In this document: one piece after another, positions 1-13,775 of the stretch
How positions within the stretch are numbered: position 1 is the stretch's first letter
Layout: every line of letters begins with the position of its first letter
Position numbers and translations under genes: made by a program
The notes under the pieces: model-generated
Seen by the model: only the letters and a program-made list of their open reading frames with translations
What the model was told of the DNA's origin: nothing
Databases searched by the model: none
Source of the DNA: Galbula dea
Lineage: Eukaryota; Chordata; Aves; Piciformes; Galbulidae
Length of the DNA stretch: 64,000 nt
Assembly: GCA_013399015.1 (NCBI GenBank)
Contig: VWZX01007397.1
Span: 744,001 to 808,000 of the forward strand
Direction: 5' to 3'

Positions 1-1570
1 CAAGACCCAGAATAACCAGGTTTATGTGTAGCAATCAGTAGCAGTTAATGCACAATGAATTCTACAACACTTCAGTACAAATGGGTGCCATTTTTACCAA
101 GCACAGACTGGTTTGTTATGGGGTTTGGTTTTCTGGGAAAATTCAGGAGCTCTAGGTGCACCAGAAATCAAAAGATCACTCCTTTAATGGAAATACTGCG
201 TATTAAAACTATATTTGCTGAGTTGTATGACTCAGCAGAAACTATTTTCCTAAGTATTATGGTATGTGTTAAGTATCAGGCATTTCTGCATCCTATCACT
301 GCCTAGGTGCTCCCTAGTAAAGGCATTTCACAAGCACTAACCGGATTTCATATCAGCAACTCAGCTGTAAAAGACACAACATTGATGTCCTTTCTCTAGT
401 CTTGCATTATATCTACTCTTGTCTTCCAGTGTGTGCATGAGAAAGAAATAGTTAACAAAGTAATAAATAATATTTTCAGCTTTGGAATTCATAAGCAAAT
501 CCCACTGAGATTTGTCTCTGCCCTATCTGTGACGCAGGTTTGAAACTATTCTGTGATTCCTTTCTTTCCAGAGGTCACTTGATGACCAGCACTGGGACAG
601 GTCACTGCAATCAGTGTGTGCAGCTGCTGAACCATGGAAACCCTCACTCCTGGCCATGGCTTGCAGGCTCTTAATCATCAGGTGCCCTCCTAGGTTCCCA
701 GCTCAGTCAAAGCTTCTGGGAATAGCTGTTGAATACAGCAGATGCCTGAGTAGAGGCAAGGAGTTCTTCTCCCAGTTCTCTGACTTGGACTAGAATAGGC
801 TTCTTAAAAGTATAGTGCTAGCCAGATGTTCAGTAATTTGCCTTTTAATTTCATTGGCATGTCTACTCTGGAGAGAGCAATATATATTGATATTTTGCAT
901 CTTGTTACTTCCTTATTGATGGCAAGGCCAATTGGCAGATATTATTCCCCTAAGACATGCTAAGCAAATATTGCAAAACTTATTCACCAACATTTATTTG
1001 AACTAAAAAAAAATGAAATTGGCTGTGTCTGTGGCCCCCCTGGATTCACTTTCAGCAAATACTCCAGCAAACAACTTTAAAAGGAGGCATGTTCTCTGAA
1101 AGGCCCATCTGAGCAGCTCATGCATATTCAAGAAAATATTTGAGCATATGCTTAACTTTGAACTTCAAACTGTATTGAGTCTCACAGGGATTCAAACATG
1201 TGCTTAAAATTCTGCTTGTGCTTACTTACGTCAAGAAATTTGCCATCCTGTGTCCTGAGGTAAGACTACATGCACTGACTGCTGTGCAAGATCAGCTGAT
1301 GATGGCAGCTTGCACAACCAGATCGTTTGTGGTCTTGATAAAATCTTTGCATTAGTGTAAATCTGTCTCTTGAGGCCTTTTAGAGTAAGTATTGGTTGAA
1401 AACTTGACATCAAGCTCTTAATGTGCTTTACTGTAATCCATTTTTAAAGTGTATGATTATTTCCCAAAACCCAGAGTTTTATGAGTAGAGGAGCAGCTGA
1501 AGCATAGATATGTCAAACAGTATCCACAGCAGAAAAGCCCTTGCATCTTGATTTTTAAATCAGAGAAGAA
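1..1570. other. Unique non-coding tract
   Basis: No supportable gene, RNA or repeat is visible. The sequence is AT-rich, has few CpGs and stops in all frames. The only texture is a short A run near 1005-1013 and an AT-palindromic patch near 880-895. Confidence 0.6.
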
Positions 1571-1765
1571 TGCTAGGAGTTGGAAGGGACCTCTGGAGAT
1601 CATCTAGTCCAGCCCCCCTGCCAGAGCAGGCTCACCTAAGCAGGTTGCACAGGATGGTGTCCGGGTGAGATCGGAATGTCTCCAGAGATGGAGACTCCAG
1701 CACCTCTCTGGTGGGCCTGGGCCAGGGCCGCCACCTGCAAAGTAAAGAAGTTCCTCCTTAGGTTC
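1571..1765 (-). mobile_element. CR1 LINE 3' fragment (antisense)
   Basis: Read on the minus strand this is the 3' end of an avian CR1 non-LTR retrotransposon. The plus strand shows the reverse complement of the tail core ('gttggaagggacctctgg', 'catctagtcc') at 1579-1610. It is followed inward by the usual 'gagcaggctcacctaagcag' block, the 'ggagactccagcacctctctgg' block and an 'agtaaagaagttcctcct' block. The terminal octamer repeats are missing at the left edge. The 5' end of the element fades between about 1765 and 1800. It is a dead, 5'-truncated copy. Confidence 0.9.
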
Positions 1766-3034
1766 CTCCATTGCTAGACAGTGGAGCCTGGGTGGCCTAG
1801 TCATCTAGAGATTCCTGCTTTTTTCCTTTGGCTAGAAACAGAAAATATGAAGAATTTAAGTTCTTCATTCAGTTCCAACAGGGTGAATCTGAGCCTTAAT
1901 CTTATAGCATGGAATAAGAAGGATACCTGGCTAGGGACTATGCTATGACATCTTTTATTCCCATTGTCATTAAAAGTATATTCCTTAACCTTATCAACCA
2001 CTTAAAATCCCAACTAAAGTTCTTCACACCTGCAAATGGAATTCATCTCTGCAGGCAGAGATAAATGCTTTGCTTCCTACAAAACAGTATGTGCTTCATA
2101 ACAGGCATTTTGGTTTTTATAATGACCATCAAACAATTTTTTATTCAGCAGAAGTGAGCTAAAACATGATTCAATTTGTCTGTCTCTGATGATCCTTGAT
2201 GAACTCTGCTATTCCTCGTTTGTTACTGCATCTGTAGTATTTATCCTAGCACAGCTTTCTCTCTTGACTTTGATAGTTGCTGCAACATGAGGACGTCACC
2301 GTTGGTTTACAACTCTCTAAAATTGCTAGACAACTTAATTGATCTTCAGCTGTTATAATGAACACTTGATAATGATCTTTCCTTAATTGCTCAATTTATA
2401 GTTCCACTCCCCCTCTTTTGAATTTCCTTCTTGTGATAATGTGTTTCCCTCAATGGACTTTACAGAAGGCAGAGCAGAACAGAACATTTCTTCCTCCTAG
2501 ACTAGAGCTTTGATGAATTGCTGCCTTTCTGTGCTCCTGTTTGAGGGGCAGGGGTTGGGATGAGTTTGTTCTTTGTATGTGTGCATTTCATAAATGAAAG
2601 CAGGCAATAGCTGTCACAAAAATGCCCAATAAAATGGATCACCCAGGTCAGTTACAATCTCCAAGCATGCCAGTAATGATAATTTTTTAAAAGTTGCTTA
2701 TGTACATCATCATTGTTGTTGCTGCTGCAAAAATTGAATCACTAGTCAATAAAGCTGTATTGTTTTCAAGATTTAATTTAAATACATTTTGGTGTTCTGC
2801 AGAAAGGCCAGAAGCAGATCTCCCTGCAAAGCCTGATGTTTAGAAGCCCATTCTCCCTGCTTAAAAACACAAATTGCAATAACGAGCTGGAAGGAACCCT
2901 GAGAATCTTAGCTGATCATTAAAGTGGTTTCTTTAGCTGCATGAGCTAGTGGCAGGTCCTTTAGCAGCTTCCTTTAGAGATGTTTGCACTTCTTTCTCCC
3001 ATAGTCATTTGAGAACAGGAAATGTTAGATCGTG

Positions 3035-3049
3035 TCGACAAGTTGTCGA
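3035..3049. repeat. CpG-containing perfect palindrome
   Basis: The two 7-bp arms TCGACAA and TTGTCGA are separated by a single g. Each arm carries a CpG, which is unusual in this CpG-poor region. It is followed by 'ttaaagttaaa' and, 50 bp on, 'ctaattaaaac', so it may belong to a non-coding regulatory segment of about 3015-3120. No known element is recognised. Confidence 0.5.
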
Positions 3050-4130
3050 TTAAAGTTAAATGTTGCTAGAAAATGCCATTGAACGCCCTAATTAAAACCA
3101 CCTCAGCTCTTTTAAAAGTTAACAATATCTGTCCTTAGATGTGTATGTTAGTATACCTTAGTACAGGAAAAAAACCAAATGAAAGTGTAAAATTGTGCTT
3201 TAAAGGCTCACTGAAACTCCAAAGAAGGAAAATAAAAATAACTGGAACTGTAATGCATAAGTTGGAATAACCAAAGCATATTTTACCATGAGTTGTATTC
3301 CCTTTCTTTAAAGTGGGATGGACAGTATTGCTTACAAGTCATCTGCATTGTGCCCTGCATTGTGTAGAGAGCCAAGCCAATGCGGAAAGGGAGTTCCTGC
3401 CTTAGGCTGCCTTGGGCAGTGTTCTGCTTGAGGGGCTCACAGACTTCAGTGGTTCTGCCTCAGGTGGTCCCAGAGGAGTGTCACCACATTTCTATTGGAA
3501 CAACCTGTAAGTTTTAAGCCAGAGAGATGACTTAGTGAAGAGAGAGTCATTTTTCTTTTACCTACAACTCAAATTCAGTGCTAGTCTCTGTTCTGCATAA
3601 CAGGAGGAACACAGAATTTGAAATGGCTGCAAGCCTTTGCTCTAACAGGGCACATGAAGCCCAAATCCTACTGGTATAGAGACTGAAATCTATGCATCAT
3701 GACAGCACTGTCATACCTTCTTCCTAAAGATAAATGAAGGGTTTTTCCCTTGCAAAACCAAAAGTTTCCAACTAATTTTGGAAATCTGAGTCCATGAAGC
3801 ATGCTTGCTGGTGGCCTTTCAGAGCAGCTAGGGGATTTTTAGGCACGTTTTTAGGCTGTCCTTTAAGTTACTTCATTCTAGAGTTGGTTAATTACATGTT
3901 TGAAATACTCATCCTGTTTGTGTAATCCCCCAAGGCAAACTTAGATAGGGGATCTGCCAGGGGGAAAATGCACTGGAAAGGATTGTAAATTAAATTACAT
4001 TACCTACATATAGAGAAATATTTGTGAGATTGATTGTATATGGCAACTGTGGTCCTCAGCTGACTCGTGAATTAAGGTGTAATTAACTTTGCAGTACTTG
4101 ATTAGTCATTTTTGCTATTTAAATGTTTAC

Positions 4131-4156
4131 TTATCATGGGATGTTATCATGGGATC
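4131..4156. repeat. 13-bp tandem duplication
   Basis: Two adjacent copies of 'ttatcatgggat' plus one base. This is probably replication slippage, with no functional implication visible. Confidence 0.7.
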
Positions 4157-4764
4157 CTTGAAATACAACATCCCACATGCACTTAGCAAGAGACATAGGA
4201 CAAAACAACATCAAATTCAGTAAGACTTTACTCATGCTATACACTGAGGAAGGTAACAGCCTTTTCTGTGCATGGTGCATACAGCACCTAGAACCCCTGG
4301 GAGGTGGAGCTTTCAGGTCCTGCTGAGCTGGTAGATCTTGACCAGCAGAAGTTCCTGCCTTACACTGACACATGTCCCAGGCTCTGAGCTCACATCTCCA
4401 CCAGCAACAGTGACTTCCGTTTGCAAAGCAAGACAGATCATCCATGCCTCCCTGGAAAGGGTTTTGACCTCTGCACTAAGGTACTTGCAAGGCAATACTG
4501 CACCCAGACTGCATAACTCAACTCTTATTTGGGACAACCTTTAGGATATTTTCAAGTTCAGCTTCAGTATGTGGAAGAAGCTTTAGGGAGAGCCTTAGAA
4601 GGAACTTCTTCTGAGCTGGTGTCTGAGGAGGGGAGGTCTCCTTTGGCTAGAAGGCTGGAGGGGAAAAGGACTGGAGAGGCTGTACATGCTTGTTGCACAT
4701 AGTTGAAGAATAAACACCTCACTCTTCATTCAGTTTTCCTCAGCTTTCTTTCATGTTGTTTCTC

Positions 4765-4930
4765 TTTTGATAATTAGTTTTTGGCTCCAGTCAATGAGAT
4801 GTATTGCCTTCTGTTTGTGCAATTGGTGTAATTACATAATTAGTGTAGAGATGCAATCATCATTAGAGTGTTTTCTAATTCCATGAAACTTTATGGAAAT
4901 CATGTAACATACACTTAGTGATAGCTGTAA
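4765..4930. promoter_or_regulatory. Candidate conserved non-coding element, homeodomain-motif rich
   Basis: Three TAATTA cores fall within about 75 bp (4771-4776, 4829-4834, 4837-4842), with 'gcaattgg' and 'atgcaatcat' between and after them. Clustered homeodomain-type cores in a segment free of repeats are typical of developmental enhancers in gene deserts. This is inferred from composition and motif density only; AT-rich DNA yields such cores by chance, and no conservation data were available. Confidence 0.25.
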
Positions 4931-7900
4931 CACTGCAGTGTGCTACTTGCTACCTTTTTTATTAAAATTACATTGTGATTTTTCCACAGCAGAGCTCACA
5001 ACTGTGCCTGTACTGCAGGTTGCAGCATGAGAGTAAGCTCAGTGTACTTCTTGCCAGGTAACACCTAGTAATTTCTAGAAGTATGAAATGAGAAGACTTC
5101 TCCCAACTGCCTCTGAAACATAGGCATAGATACCTGCACAAAAATTCTTACACTGAAATATCCAGACATAACAAAATCCAAATTCATCAAACACCCCTTC
5201 AGTGTTTCACAAGCGCCAGTTCAGTCCTGCCTTAATATCTGTCACTTAATGAAACAGGAGAGGAAGAGAGATGGATGTGTAAAAGCCAAGGGCATTGGGA
5301 AGTAGAACTTACTCCACAGATTTTGAATACTGCTGCTTTCATGAAGGCTAGAAAGTCACAGCTATCCTGTGCTACAAGAGGAGAGCTGGAGAAATAAGGC
5401 AGTTCCTAGGAATCCTGCCTGGTAGCACAGTGTTTGCTAAGGTGTTCTGCTGAGGACATCAGCTGAACCCAGAGACAAGCAGCTCCTTCCTCAGCTGCAG
5501 AAGTCTCTGAGAGGAATTACTTTCTTTCATGATAATTTCAAGAACCAGCCTGAGGACCTTAGAATGAAAAAATCTACAGATCTCTAGAAGGGTCAAGAGT
5601 TTCCATTTGTCATCTCACTTGTCAGCTGTGCCCTGTAGTTTTATGGAGCTTACTGAGGTGATAGCAACACTGAGGGTCATTTCTAGTAGCCATATTATAT
5701 GAGGAAATGACACAGGACTGAAGAGCTGTGGATACTCTGAGGAGTTTCCTTAGATTGTGTGTTTCTCATCATTCTGAGCTTTGGCTGTCTGTTAGGAACA
5801 ATCTGATTTACCAATGAATTAAGGATCCAGGCATCTAGAAAGAAGCTGAGCTCTGAAATCCTTTTCCAAATTGTGACCACTGAAGATGAGTATCTGCCTC
5901 ACAAGATGTTGCACTGTGGCTCTTAGATGGTGATTTCTGTAGCCCTATTCAAGCAAATGTCATTTTCTCATAAGCATCCAGTGACATCTCCTGCGTCACT
6001 GAGACACATGAGAATTTCCCTTCCCACAAAGAAAGGGTTACCTAGCATGGAGCAGCATGGTAATGTTCACTTTACCTAATAATTCTCATCTGTAAGGACA
6101 CAGGAGAGGGTGGAAAACGTTTACTTTATTGCTGTTTCTAAATTACTGTTTCTAAACTTGGAACTCTGAAACAGACAAAAGATCTATAAATCAGTGGGAG
6201 TTTGTCTCACTAACTATTTTAGGTATTAAATGGCTGAGTAAAAATTTAAATCCTTTCCATTTATATTTCCAGTTCCTTTTAAATATTTCTGAGATTGTCT
6301 TTCTTCTGATTGAATATTATTTCAGTATCAGACATGTATCAGAGTCTCATTTCAAAAATAGCATAATTAAGGGTAGAGTTCTATCACATGTTGGAAGATA
6401 TTTTGGATGTTAGGAGAAAAAAAAGAATGTGCCTCCTGTAGATCATAGCTTTATTTCTGAACAGTCTGCTATCTTTAGGGGGTTTTATCATATTGTTAGT
6501 ACCATGACTTGAGTATTTTGAGATGTGCAACTCCTTCAATTCAACAGTCCTAGGAACTAATTTTACCGTGGAGGAATTCTTCCCATCTTTTTATGGTGTG
6601 GACATGGAGTTCCTCAAACCTGCATCACACACACACAGACCCCTGGGGATGAAAAGTGCAAGTGTTTTTTACCCTTTTATGTGTGCTTTGGATTTCAAAA
6701 ATATTGGGATTGATTTAAAAATGATGTTGGGATGCTGCCTCATGCTAGCTAGGCTTGTCACCTGGGCAGTGGGGCTCAGCCACACTCCCTGCTGTCCTCT
6801 CAGTTCTGCTGCAAGAAGGGTAGCAGATCTTCTGAAGAAAATAATGCTGACACACTGAGCTTCATTTATGGCTTGAATAGTCCAGGTTTTGATATTTAGC
6901 TCTCTTAGGTTCTTTCAGTGCATTTGCTATTAAGCAGCTGATAGAGGGGATACATGGGCACCTGTGATCTCACTAAGCATGTGAACAAGCACAGTTGCAT
7001 TTTACACCTTAGGTAATATTTTAAACTAACTCCAAGGAGAGGTGCTCTGTGGTCACCTCCACTCTCACATAACAGGTGGGTAGCTCCCACTCATTTCTAA
7101 GTTAAGCTACAGAGAAAAGTAAAGGATAATTTTCAATGGCAGAGGCCAGTACAGTAAACATTCAGGTCTCTCTTTTCACATAGCTCATAAGGAAATGTCC
7201 TGATCACTGTTTTGTTTCTTGGCTTCCTTAAGTTTAGCTTTTATTTGCTGCAGATGCTACGCAGCCTGGTCAAACAGCCTGCTACTGGGCCGCAGCTCCC
7301 CTCTTTGACCTCTAAGCACCAGGAACCACACACGGACTCCTCCATCCTTCCAAGCACTGTGAGACTCTCCCATCACCCCCTGAGCAGGGAGAAGGGGCCA
7401 TAGCCCACCTTTGTTGTGACTTTGGGCTGTCCCTAAACACAAAACCCAAAGTGCAGGAAATAGCATGTCGTTTGTTCATGCCTGCTGGGATGTCAAGATA
7501 CCAGCTGGCTCCAGCTGCCTGGAGAAACACTGGTGACACAGATAGTTATTAGTGTGGTTTAGCTTCCAAGTGATTCATAGCCATGGTGAGTCCTTGTGTG
7601 TCCGTCTGTCCCCACTTAATCATCACTGCCTTCCCGTGCCCAGGGAGCACTCATTGCCCAAAACAACTTCCAGGTGCAGCTCTGCTTTTCTGTTTTCTCT
7701 GCCCAGCAGTGCAGGGCTCTACAAACAAGGTATTTAAAGGCACTGGGACATCTATCTCCCACTGATTTTGATGAGAGTAAAATGTCTAAATACCTTGAAA
7801 AATCTTGCTATAAATGACTTAGTGAAATCCAATTTTCCAAAGTGACTTAAGCAGACTTAGGAGCCTGAGAACTCAGACACACAATTAGGTTACTACTGCA

Positions 7901-10900
7901 TAACATGCTACCATTCATCAGCTTAGCTTGAACTTCAGTCATTTCAGGCTAGGCTTAGCAAAATTATCTTATATTTGTCACTGGCTGAGACTGTGTGCAC
8001 AAACATTTAAAATTGCACACCTAATTCAGTATGTCTTGTTAAATCATGCTCATATAGCAATGTTTCTGGGTGATTTTTTCTATTTGAAAATCAATGGGAT
8101 TTGGAACTTTGATCAAATAATTAATTTCTATGGCATTGCATTTTGTGCTCTGTCAACTTGTTACCATTGATAGCCCCTGTCTTTACTCCAACCTTTTGGC
8201 ACCAGGTGGCAGATCATCCCCTTCACTGGGTCGTGGTGTGTGCTCATGAGGCAACTGTGCTCACGGCAGGAGTTAAAGCACCTGTTACTTAAATGTATAA
8301 CATTAAAGTTCATAATTGATTTGTGCAAGTGCCTCTTGTATTTTTGAAGCTATTTGTACCCTGAACAACTTCTGTATGTATAAGCCAGCTTTACATTAAC
8401 TGCAGGGGTAACAATGAAACTGTGGCAGCATAATGAGCTGGCTGCATCAATATTTACCCACCTTGTCAAGCAGACGAATTTCATTCTGTAGTAGGTACAG
8501 TAAAAGTACTTCCCAAGCTAGCAAGACAAAAGTTGATGTAAGAACAAAACCAATGGGCACACTGAAGATCCAACAGACTGTTACTTCTGCTCATGGCTTG
8601 GAGCAGTGTCTGTGAAAGACTGCCAGTGTAGAGTCAAGATGCTGTGCTGTCTCCCCTGGGATACCCTTCAAAACAGCAGCAGTCTGAGTTTCAGAGACTT
8701 CTAGACCCAGTAGTTATATCTTTGTTTTTAATAGTTTTTGCAGCATATTTCTTACTAGAATTCACCTGGTCAGGTTTTGATCCAGTGTCACCTTCTGCAT
8801 CCACATCATCACGTGGCAATGGATTTATCAGCATTCTGTCTGGAAAAAAATAAATCTGATTTTGGTTACTGTGACCTGTCTAGAGATTATATTTGATATT
8901 CTCCAGCACTTTACCTTTCACAGCTGGACATAGCTGCCTTTCCTCAAGGTCACAGAGAAAGGCTATGGTAGAGGAAAGGTCTGAATCTGCTTTTCCTGAT
9001 TTCTGTCTTGTGACACAGCCACAAAACCAGCCTTCTCTTGTATGTATCAATTTGGAATTCAGATGAGCTTGCCTTACTGCATTCCTAATTTGAGTCAAGC
9101 TGGCTGGCAGTGAATACTTCTTCCACTGCAGTATAGATAAGATACCATATTATGAAGGAAATATTGCAGTGAAGGCATTTAACTGTTCCAGAATACCTTC
9201 CCTACACTAGGAGCCCAGGTGTTTCTGCTCAGCTTCCCTGCGAGGTTTATGTGTATTTTTTATTTTGTTATCTTACAGTAAACACTTTATGTAGGTGAGC
9301 TTTATTTCTAGACTGTGAAGTGGGTGCTATTTCTCCAGAGAATAACCTTGTCCTGTTGATTGCCACTAACATCTTTCAGCTATGCTGCAAAATCTCTTGT
9401 GAGTTATTGTCATGTGTTTAGCTGTCACAGGGAAATATGAGGATTATTACATTCCTGTGTTGTGTGCCAACATCCACCTAAATCTCTCTTAAGCAAAGAA
9501 AATGGGTCTTCTTTGGGTCTGTTTTTAGAACTTGTGATGAGTTTTAAATTTTCAGTGTTGTGTGTAAAGATAATGAGTAGTTGTTGTCTCCAAGTTTACA
9601 CCTTTGCTTTGTTGCTGGTTCCTGGCACCCTTAGGTCTGAGTGCCTTCCGTCTGCAGCTGCAGCACTCTTTCATTCAGCCAGCAGCTCCTTCCCTTGGAC
9701 AAGATTTGTCTGTTAAACTTTATTCAAGCAACGACTGTTTTTTTTTCCAAGACAACTGTTCCAGCTCCTTGCTGTCCCTTTCCATCTCTGTGGATTTGTT
9801 CTCTATTGACAGGCTCAGGTGACCTGTAAAATCTCAGGAGTGCCTAGAAGGTGTTAGGAGAAAACTGTTCCTCTGTGTATGAGCTCTTCCCATAAATCAG
9901 ACCTTAACTGCCTCTCACCCCACTCTGTTTACTATCCCTGTTTCTTCATCAGCTGAAATAATTCTCATTGTTGGACTGTTTCTCTTATGAAGCACTTTTC
10001 CATAAAGCCAATTGATTTATAATGATGTCATTGCAGAAAAAATTTCTCTATGAGTTCATTGGTTTTTTTCTCTTGACTTTTAAGGAAGACAGACAACAGC
10101 AATCAGTGAAAGATTTTTGTTCTCTTTTGCTTTTAGTATTTCTTTTACCTCTAATGGAGAAAAGAAGGGAAAATATAACAAACAAATATAACAAACAAAA
10201 CCTACAGCCCTAATATGTGCACATAAAGACAAAACGTTGTATAAAGGCTGTAACTTGTGCTCAAAAGAAGACAATGGAAATTCCTATAAGGAAAAGCAGA
10301 CAAGGATTTGCCCTAACTGCCCTAAAGCTTTATCTATTACTGATACCTCTAGTAGTGTCTCATTCACTGAAGCAGCAGCTCTAAATTTCAGTTAACCATA
10401 AATCCTTCCTTCATGTAGTCAGAAATTATGCATAGATACTTTTGTTAACCAGGTACACACATTTCTCCCAAGAACTATTTTGAGAAGTTCAAATCCTATT
10501 CCAGAGAGTGGAGGAAAAATTGTAATTCCTGTCAATACTCCAAGCCAGCATTTGTGATTTATTCCTGTGTAAAAGCAGCATTAGTACTAGTAGATGTGAT
10601 CAGCAGGTGTCCAGCTCTTCAATACCAATACTTCTGATCCCTTGCTTGTTGAAGAGGTAGGCTTGTTTAGACAAAAATCTACTCTTCCCTTCCATTCATC
10701 CATCTCTGAGTTTTGATATATACTGTCTTCCAGGGAAGGCTTCAGAAGCTGAGGTGACCTTGCCAAAGACCAAGAGGTGTGTCTGGAGGAATTATGATTT
10801 CTTGGAAGACGATTTATGTGATGACTGTGTAAAAGAATCCTTGTTCTGTAGTGATTGGTGACAACACTGGCAGGATTGATTGATTATTAGAGACATTTAG

Positions 10901-11837
10901 ATGGCAGGTCCTTTAAGGTAGTGCTAGATGTGAAGGAAAGATTAAATGCATATGAAGGAGACAGCATTTTCTCTGTGAATGGAATCAGAGCTTAGAGGTT
11001 TTTTCAATACCTTTAATTACTTCATGTTTGTCTTGTTTCAAAGACACAAATGTACCATGATTGCCTCCAAAATGACTTGTAGACCCACAGCATTAGTGGA
11101 GCAGAAGATGCCTGTCACATATTTCAAGAGCAGTTAGGTTTCATCTTTGCAATTAATATTATAGAAGACTGTTTATAAAAATATTCTTAGATATGGAGCA
11201 TATTCATAAAGATGTCTTAAATATATATCTATAAATATGCTGTGACCACCTATTGCTCAAGGTCTGTAACACAAATGGACATTCAGAGAATATACATGCT
11301 TTGTTATGTGTGACTCTGCAATACTTTTAGACATTCTACTGCATTATTTACCAGGTTGTGTTGATACATTAGTGAGTAACCTTTAGTAAGTGATATGCTA
11401 GTATTTTTGTTGTTTATAGTCATTAAAAATAGATGATCATTAGGGTGGTAATTTAAATACAAGCAGACCTGGCATTATTCTCAGTTTCACCACATCACAT
11501 AACTCCATTTAAAGGAGTAATTCAGTAAAATTACTCTTCATTTACTTAGATGCAAGTGAAAGCAAAATCTCTCAGCCTGCTGGTGTGCATAGTAACTGAA
11601 GACATACACTTAAACCCTCACTAAATATATGTTTATGTATAGAGTGTAGGTACAGTGAGAGCACTATTTATGTGTAGTAAGAGTAGAATTATCACAGCTT
11701 GACATTCAGTCTATCTAGTTTATGAGAAATCTGTTGAATAGGAGTATGTTTAATTGATTTAAACTTCCTCTTTCTTTATATTGCAGTATTGTGAATGTTT
11801 TTACTGACACTAAAGTCAACTTTTTTTTTATTTTTGG
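4931..11837. other. Long unique non-coding tract
   Basis: No supportable gene, RNA or diagnostic transposon was found. Minor features are a short CA run at 6627-6638, a T run near 9738-9747, and a perfect 13-bp tandem duplication at 10171-10196. An AT-rich stretch runs from 11160 to 11240. An open stretch of about 68 codons ending near 10860 was considered and rejected as an exon. Confidence 0.55.
10171..10196. repeat. Perfect 13-bp tandem duplication
   Basis: Two adjacent copies of 'aaatataacaaac', followed by a partial third 'aaa'. A-rich slippage-type repeat. Confidence 0.8.
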
Positions 11838-11986
11838 AGGAATGGAACAGGTGGCTCAGGGAGGTGGTGAAATCTGCATCCTTGAGGATATACAGAAGGT
11901 GTCTGGATGCATTTGTGGGCAGGTTGCTGTAGGCTGCCCTGTGTGAGAGGGGTTGTCCAGTTGACCTGCAGAGGTCCTGACCAGGC
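11838..11986 (+). mobile_element. CR1 LINE 3' fragment
   Basis: Sense-strand CR1 3' region: 'ggaacaggtggctcaggg' and 'aggtggtgaaatctgcatcctt', then the 'ggatgcatttgtgggcagg' block, and a degraded tail in which 'ggttgtccagttgacctgcagaggtcctgacc' replaces the usual 'ggttggactagatgatct...ggtcccttcc'. The copy is heavily mutated and so probably old. A T9 run lies just upstream at 11821-11829. The terminal octamers are lost. Confidence 0.75.
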
Positions 11987-13775
11987 TTAACTGTGCTGCT
12001 GTGCTTCTGAGCTGGTAACAGGTTGCATGTAGCATGAAATACAGACTAGGAAGTGCTGGTTCCATTCTTTTGATAGTCTGAAGTAAGGAATGAGCCACAT
12101 TTCTCAGGTTTTATCTTAGCATTTCTGCATCCACCAGTAATCACCAGACCAGCTAGCTATTTTAGACCATCAGGGGAAAGTATTAGAGCTACATATAGTA
12201 TATATCTAAATTTATCAATCTTTTCCTTTGTGCTACATTTTATGGGAGTTAATTATTAGTTGCTTTTAATTATACTTCCTGGCCTTTGTCCTGGAGACCA
12301 GCCAAAGAGTAGATCATCAAGGTATGCAATTTAGTGAAACCGTTTCCAGGCATCATGCCATCCCCCAGACCATGTGAAACAGATGTTATTTAAATCAGGA
12401 AAATATTAGTATCTCTATTTAGATGATGAATAATAGGAGAGAAATGGCTGACACTGTTCCATGGAGTGCTGTTAACCTGATGAAAGTTTGGAGTTTGGTT
12501 TGTCTTTCACTGTAAAACTTGACCACTTCAAAGTTAAGGGGTGAGAACAGCAGTGTGTCATTCTGTTGCTCCATTTGCTGACAGAAAGCACAATGGTTTC
12601 TTATCTTTCTGAGTGTTTTAAGTCCATAGGGAGGTGTAAAGAAGCTTGCCCCACTGCTGTGGCAGCAGCTGCTAGGCAGGAGTGTCCTCAGAACATTACC
12701 TCCCAGTTGAGGGATTCAAACCATTGAGGTGAGATAAAGCTGGCACAGGTTCTCCCGCAGGGCAGTGGCATCAGCAATGGACTACTGGAAAAGCTAGATA
12801 AACCCTGTGGCTGCTAGACCATGCTGAAACTCTTGGTTAAGCCTTGATACTTGTGCAAGGCTCCCAGGACTGCATTCTAACAGTTGGGGTGGAGGTGCCT
12901 TCCAGCTGCAATCAAATATGTAGAGATGCAGCAGACGTCTGTGTAGATACAGACAGGTACAACATCGTGATAGGTCAAGTGAAGCCTTTTAGGAACCATT
13001 TATTATTTCACAGCAACAGTTTTTGTCAGCATTTCTGAATCTTACTACTTGAAGAAGCAGCCATGCAAAGAGCAGAAAAACTGACTGGGAGACTGATGCC
13101 ACAAAGGCTTGCTGAATGAATAACTTTAGTTTCCTGAACTGTCCTGTTGCTGGCTTTGTGCAGATTTGTGGTGTCATGGAAGAGGTTCTAATCCTTGTAG
13201 TGTGGTTAAAATGCAGTTGAAGCCCAAGTAATACAGAAATGTTTAAAAACAATTAGCCATGATTTCAGAAATGGTATGTTACATATTTATGAGCTACCTG
13301 AGGTCAGCTATATTTTCCACTATAGCACAATCCATCAGCTCAGAACCTTTCTGATGAACCATAAGAAATAATTACATGCAGTCCACAAAGAAAGCTGATT
13401 CTGGAAAAAAAAGTTCTGCTCCAGAAAACTATTTCAGACTAGTGAAAAGTGTAGGTACCAGTTAAGCCACTGTATTGTCCAGTGTGTAAAGTAACACATT
13501 GGAAATGCCATCAGCATAAATGGAAAAGCTTTCAATCAAATTGCAGGCATAGGTACATGTGTAGTTCAGAGTTCCCTCGGACAAGAACATACCATAAGCA
13601 TCCAAGCAGAAGCTTTGTTGTAACAAAAGCTAAAAGTTTGTGTTGATGTTAATGTGCATTCTATGTAAGCATTGGTAGGAACAGAATCCTTTTGTTTGGC
13701 TTGTGCAGTACTCCAGTATATCACATCAAAAGCAATATATAACAGATAAGAAAATCTGACATAGTTAATAGTTTA
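11987..13775. other. Unique non-coding tract
   Basis: Nothing supportable beyond AT-rich patches (for example 12190-12260). No splice-flanked reading frame was recognised. Confidence 0.55.

Larger units (their letters stand above)
1766..4760. other. Unique non-coding tract
   Basis: No gene is supported. The tract holds a short CpG-bearing palindrome at 3035-3049 inside a conserved-looking AT-rich stretch and a 13-bp tandem duplication at 4131-4156, both listed separately. Otherwise I see nothing structured. Confidence 0.55.

Noticed and set aside
2185..2205. 'gatgatccttgatg' resembling a CR1 tail core
   Set aside because: No 'ggtcccttcc' block or terminal octamers follow.
10657..10861. Stop-free stretch of about 68 codons without ATG, preceded internally by an acceptor-like 'tgtcttccag' near 10735; charged, cysteine-bearing C-terminal part
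   Set aside because: Protein-like in flavour, but short and without recognised homology, donor or polyadenylation context. An alignment to bird proteomes would be needed to revive it.
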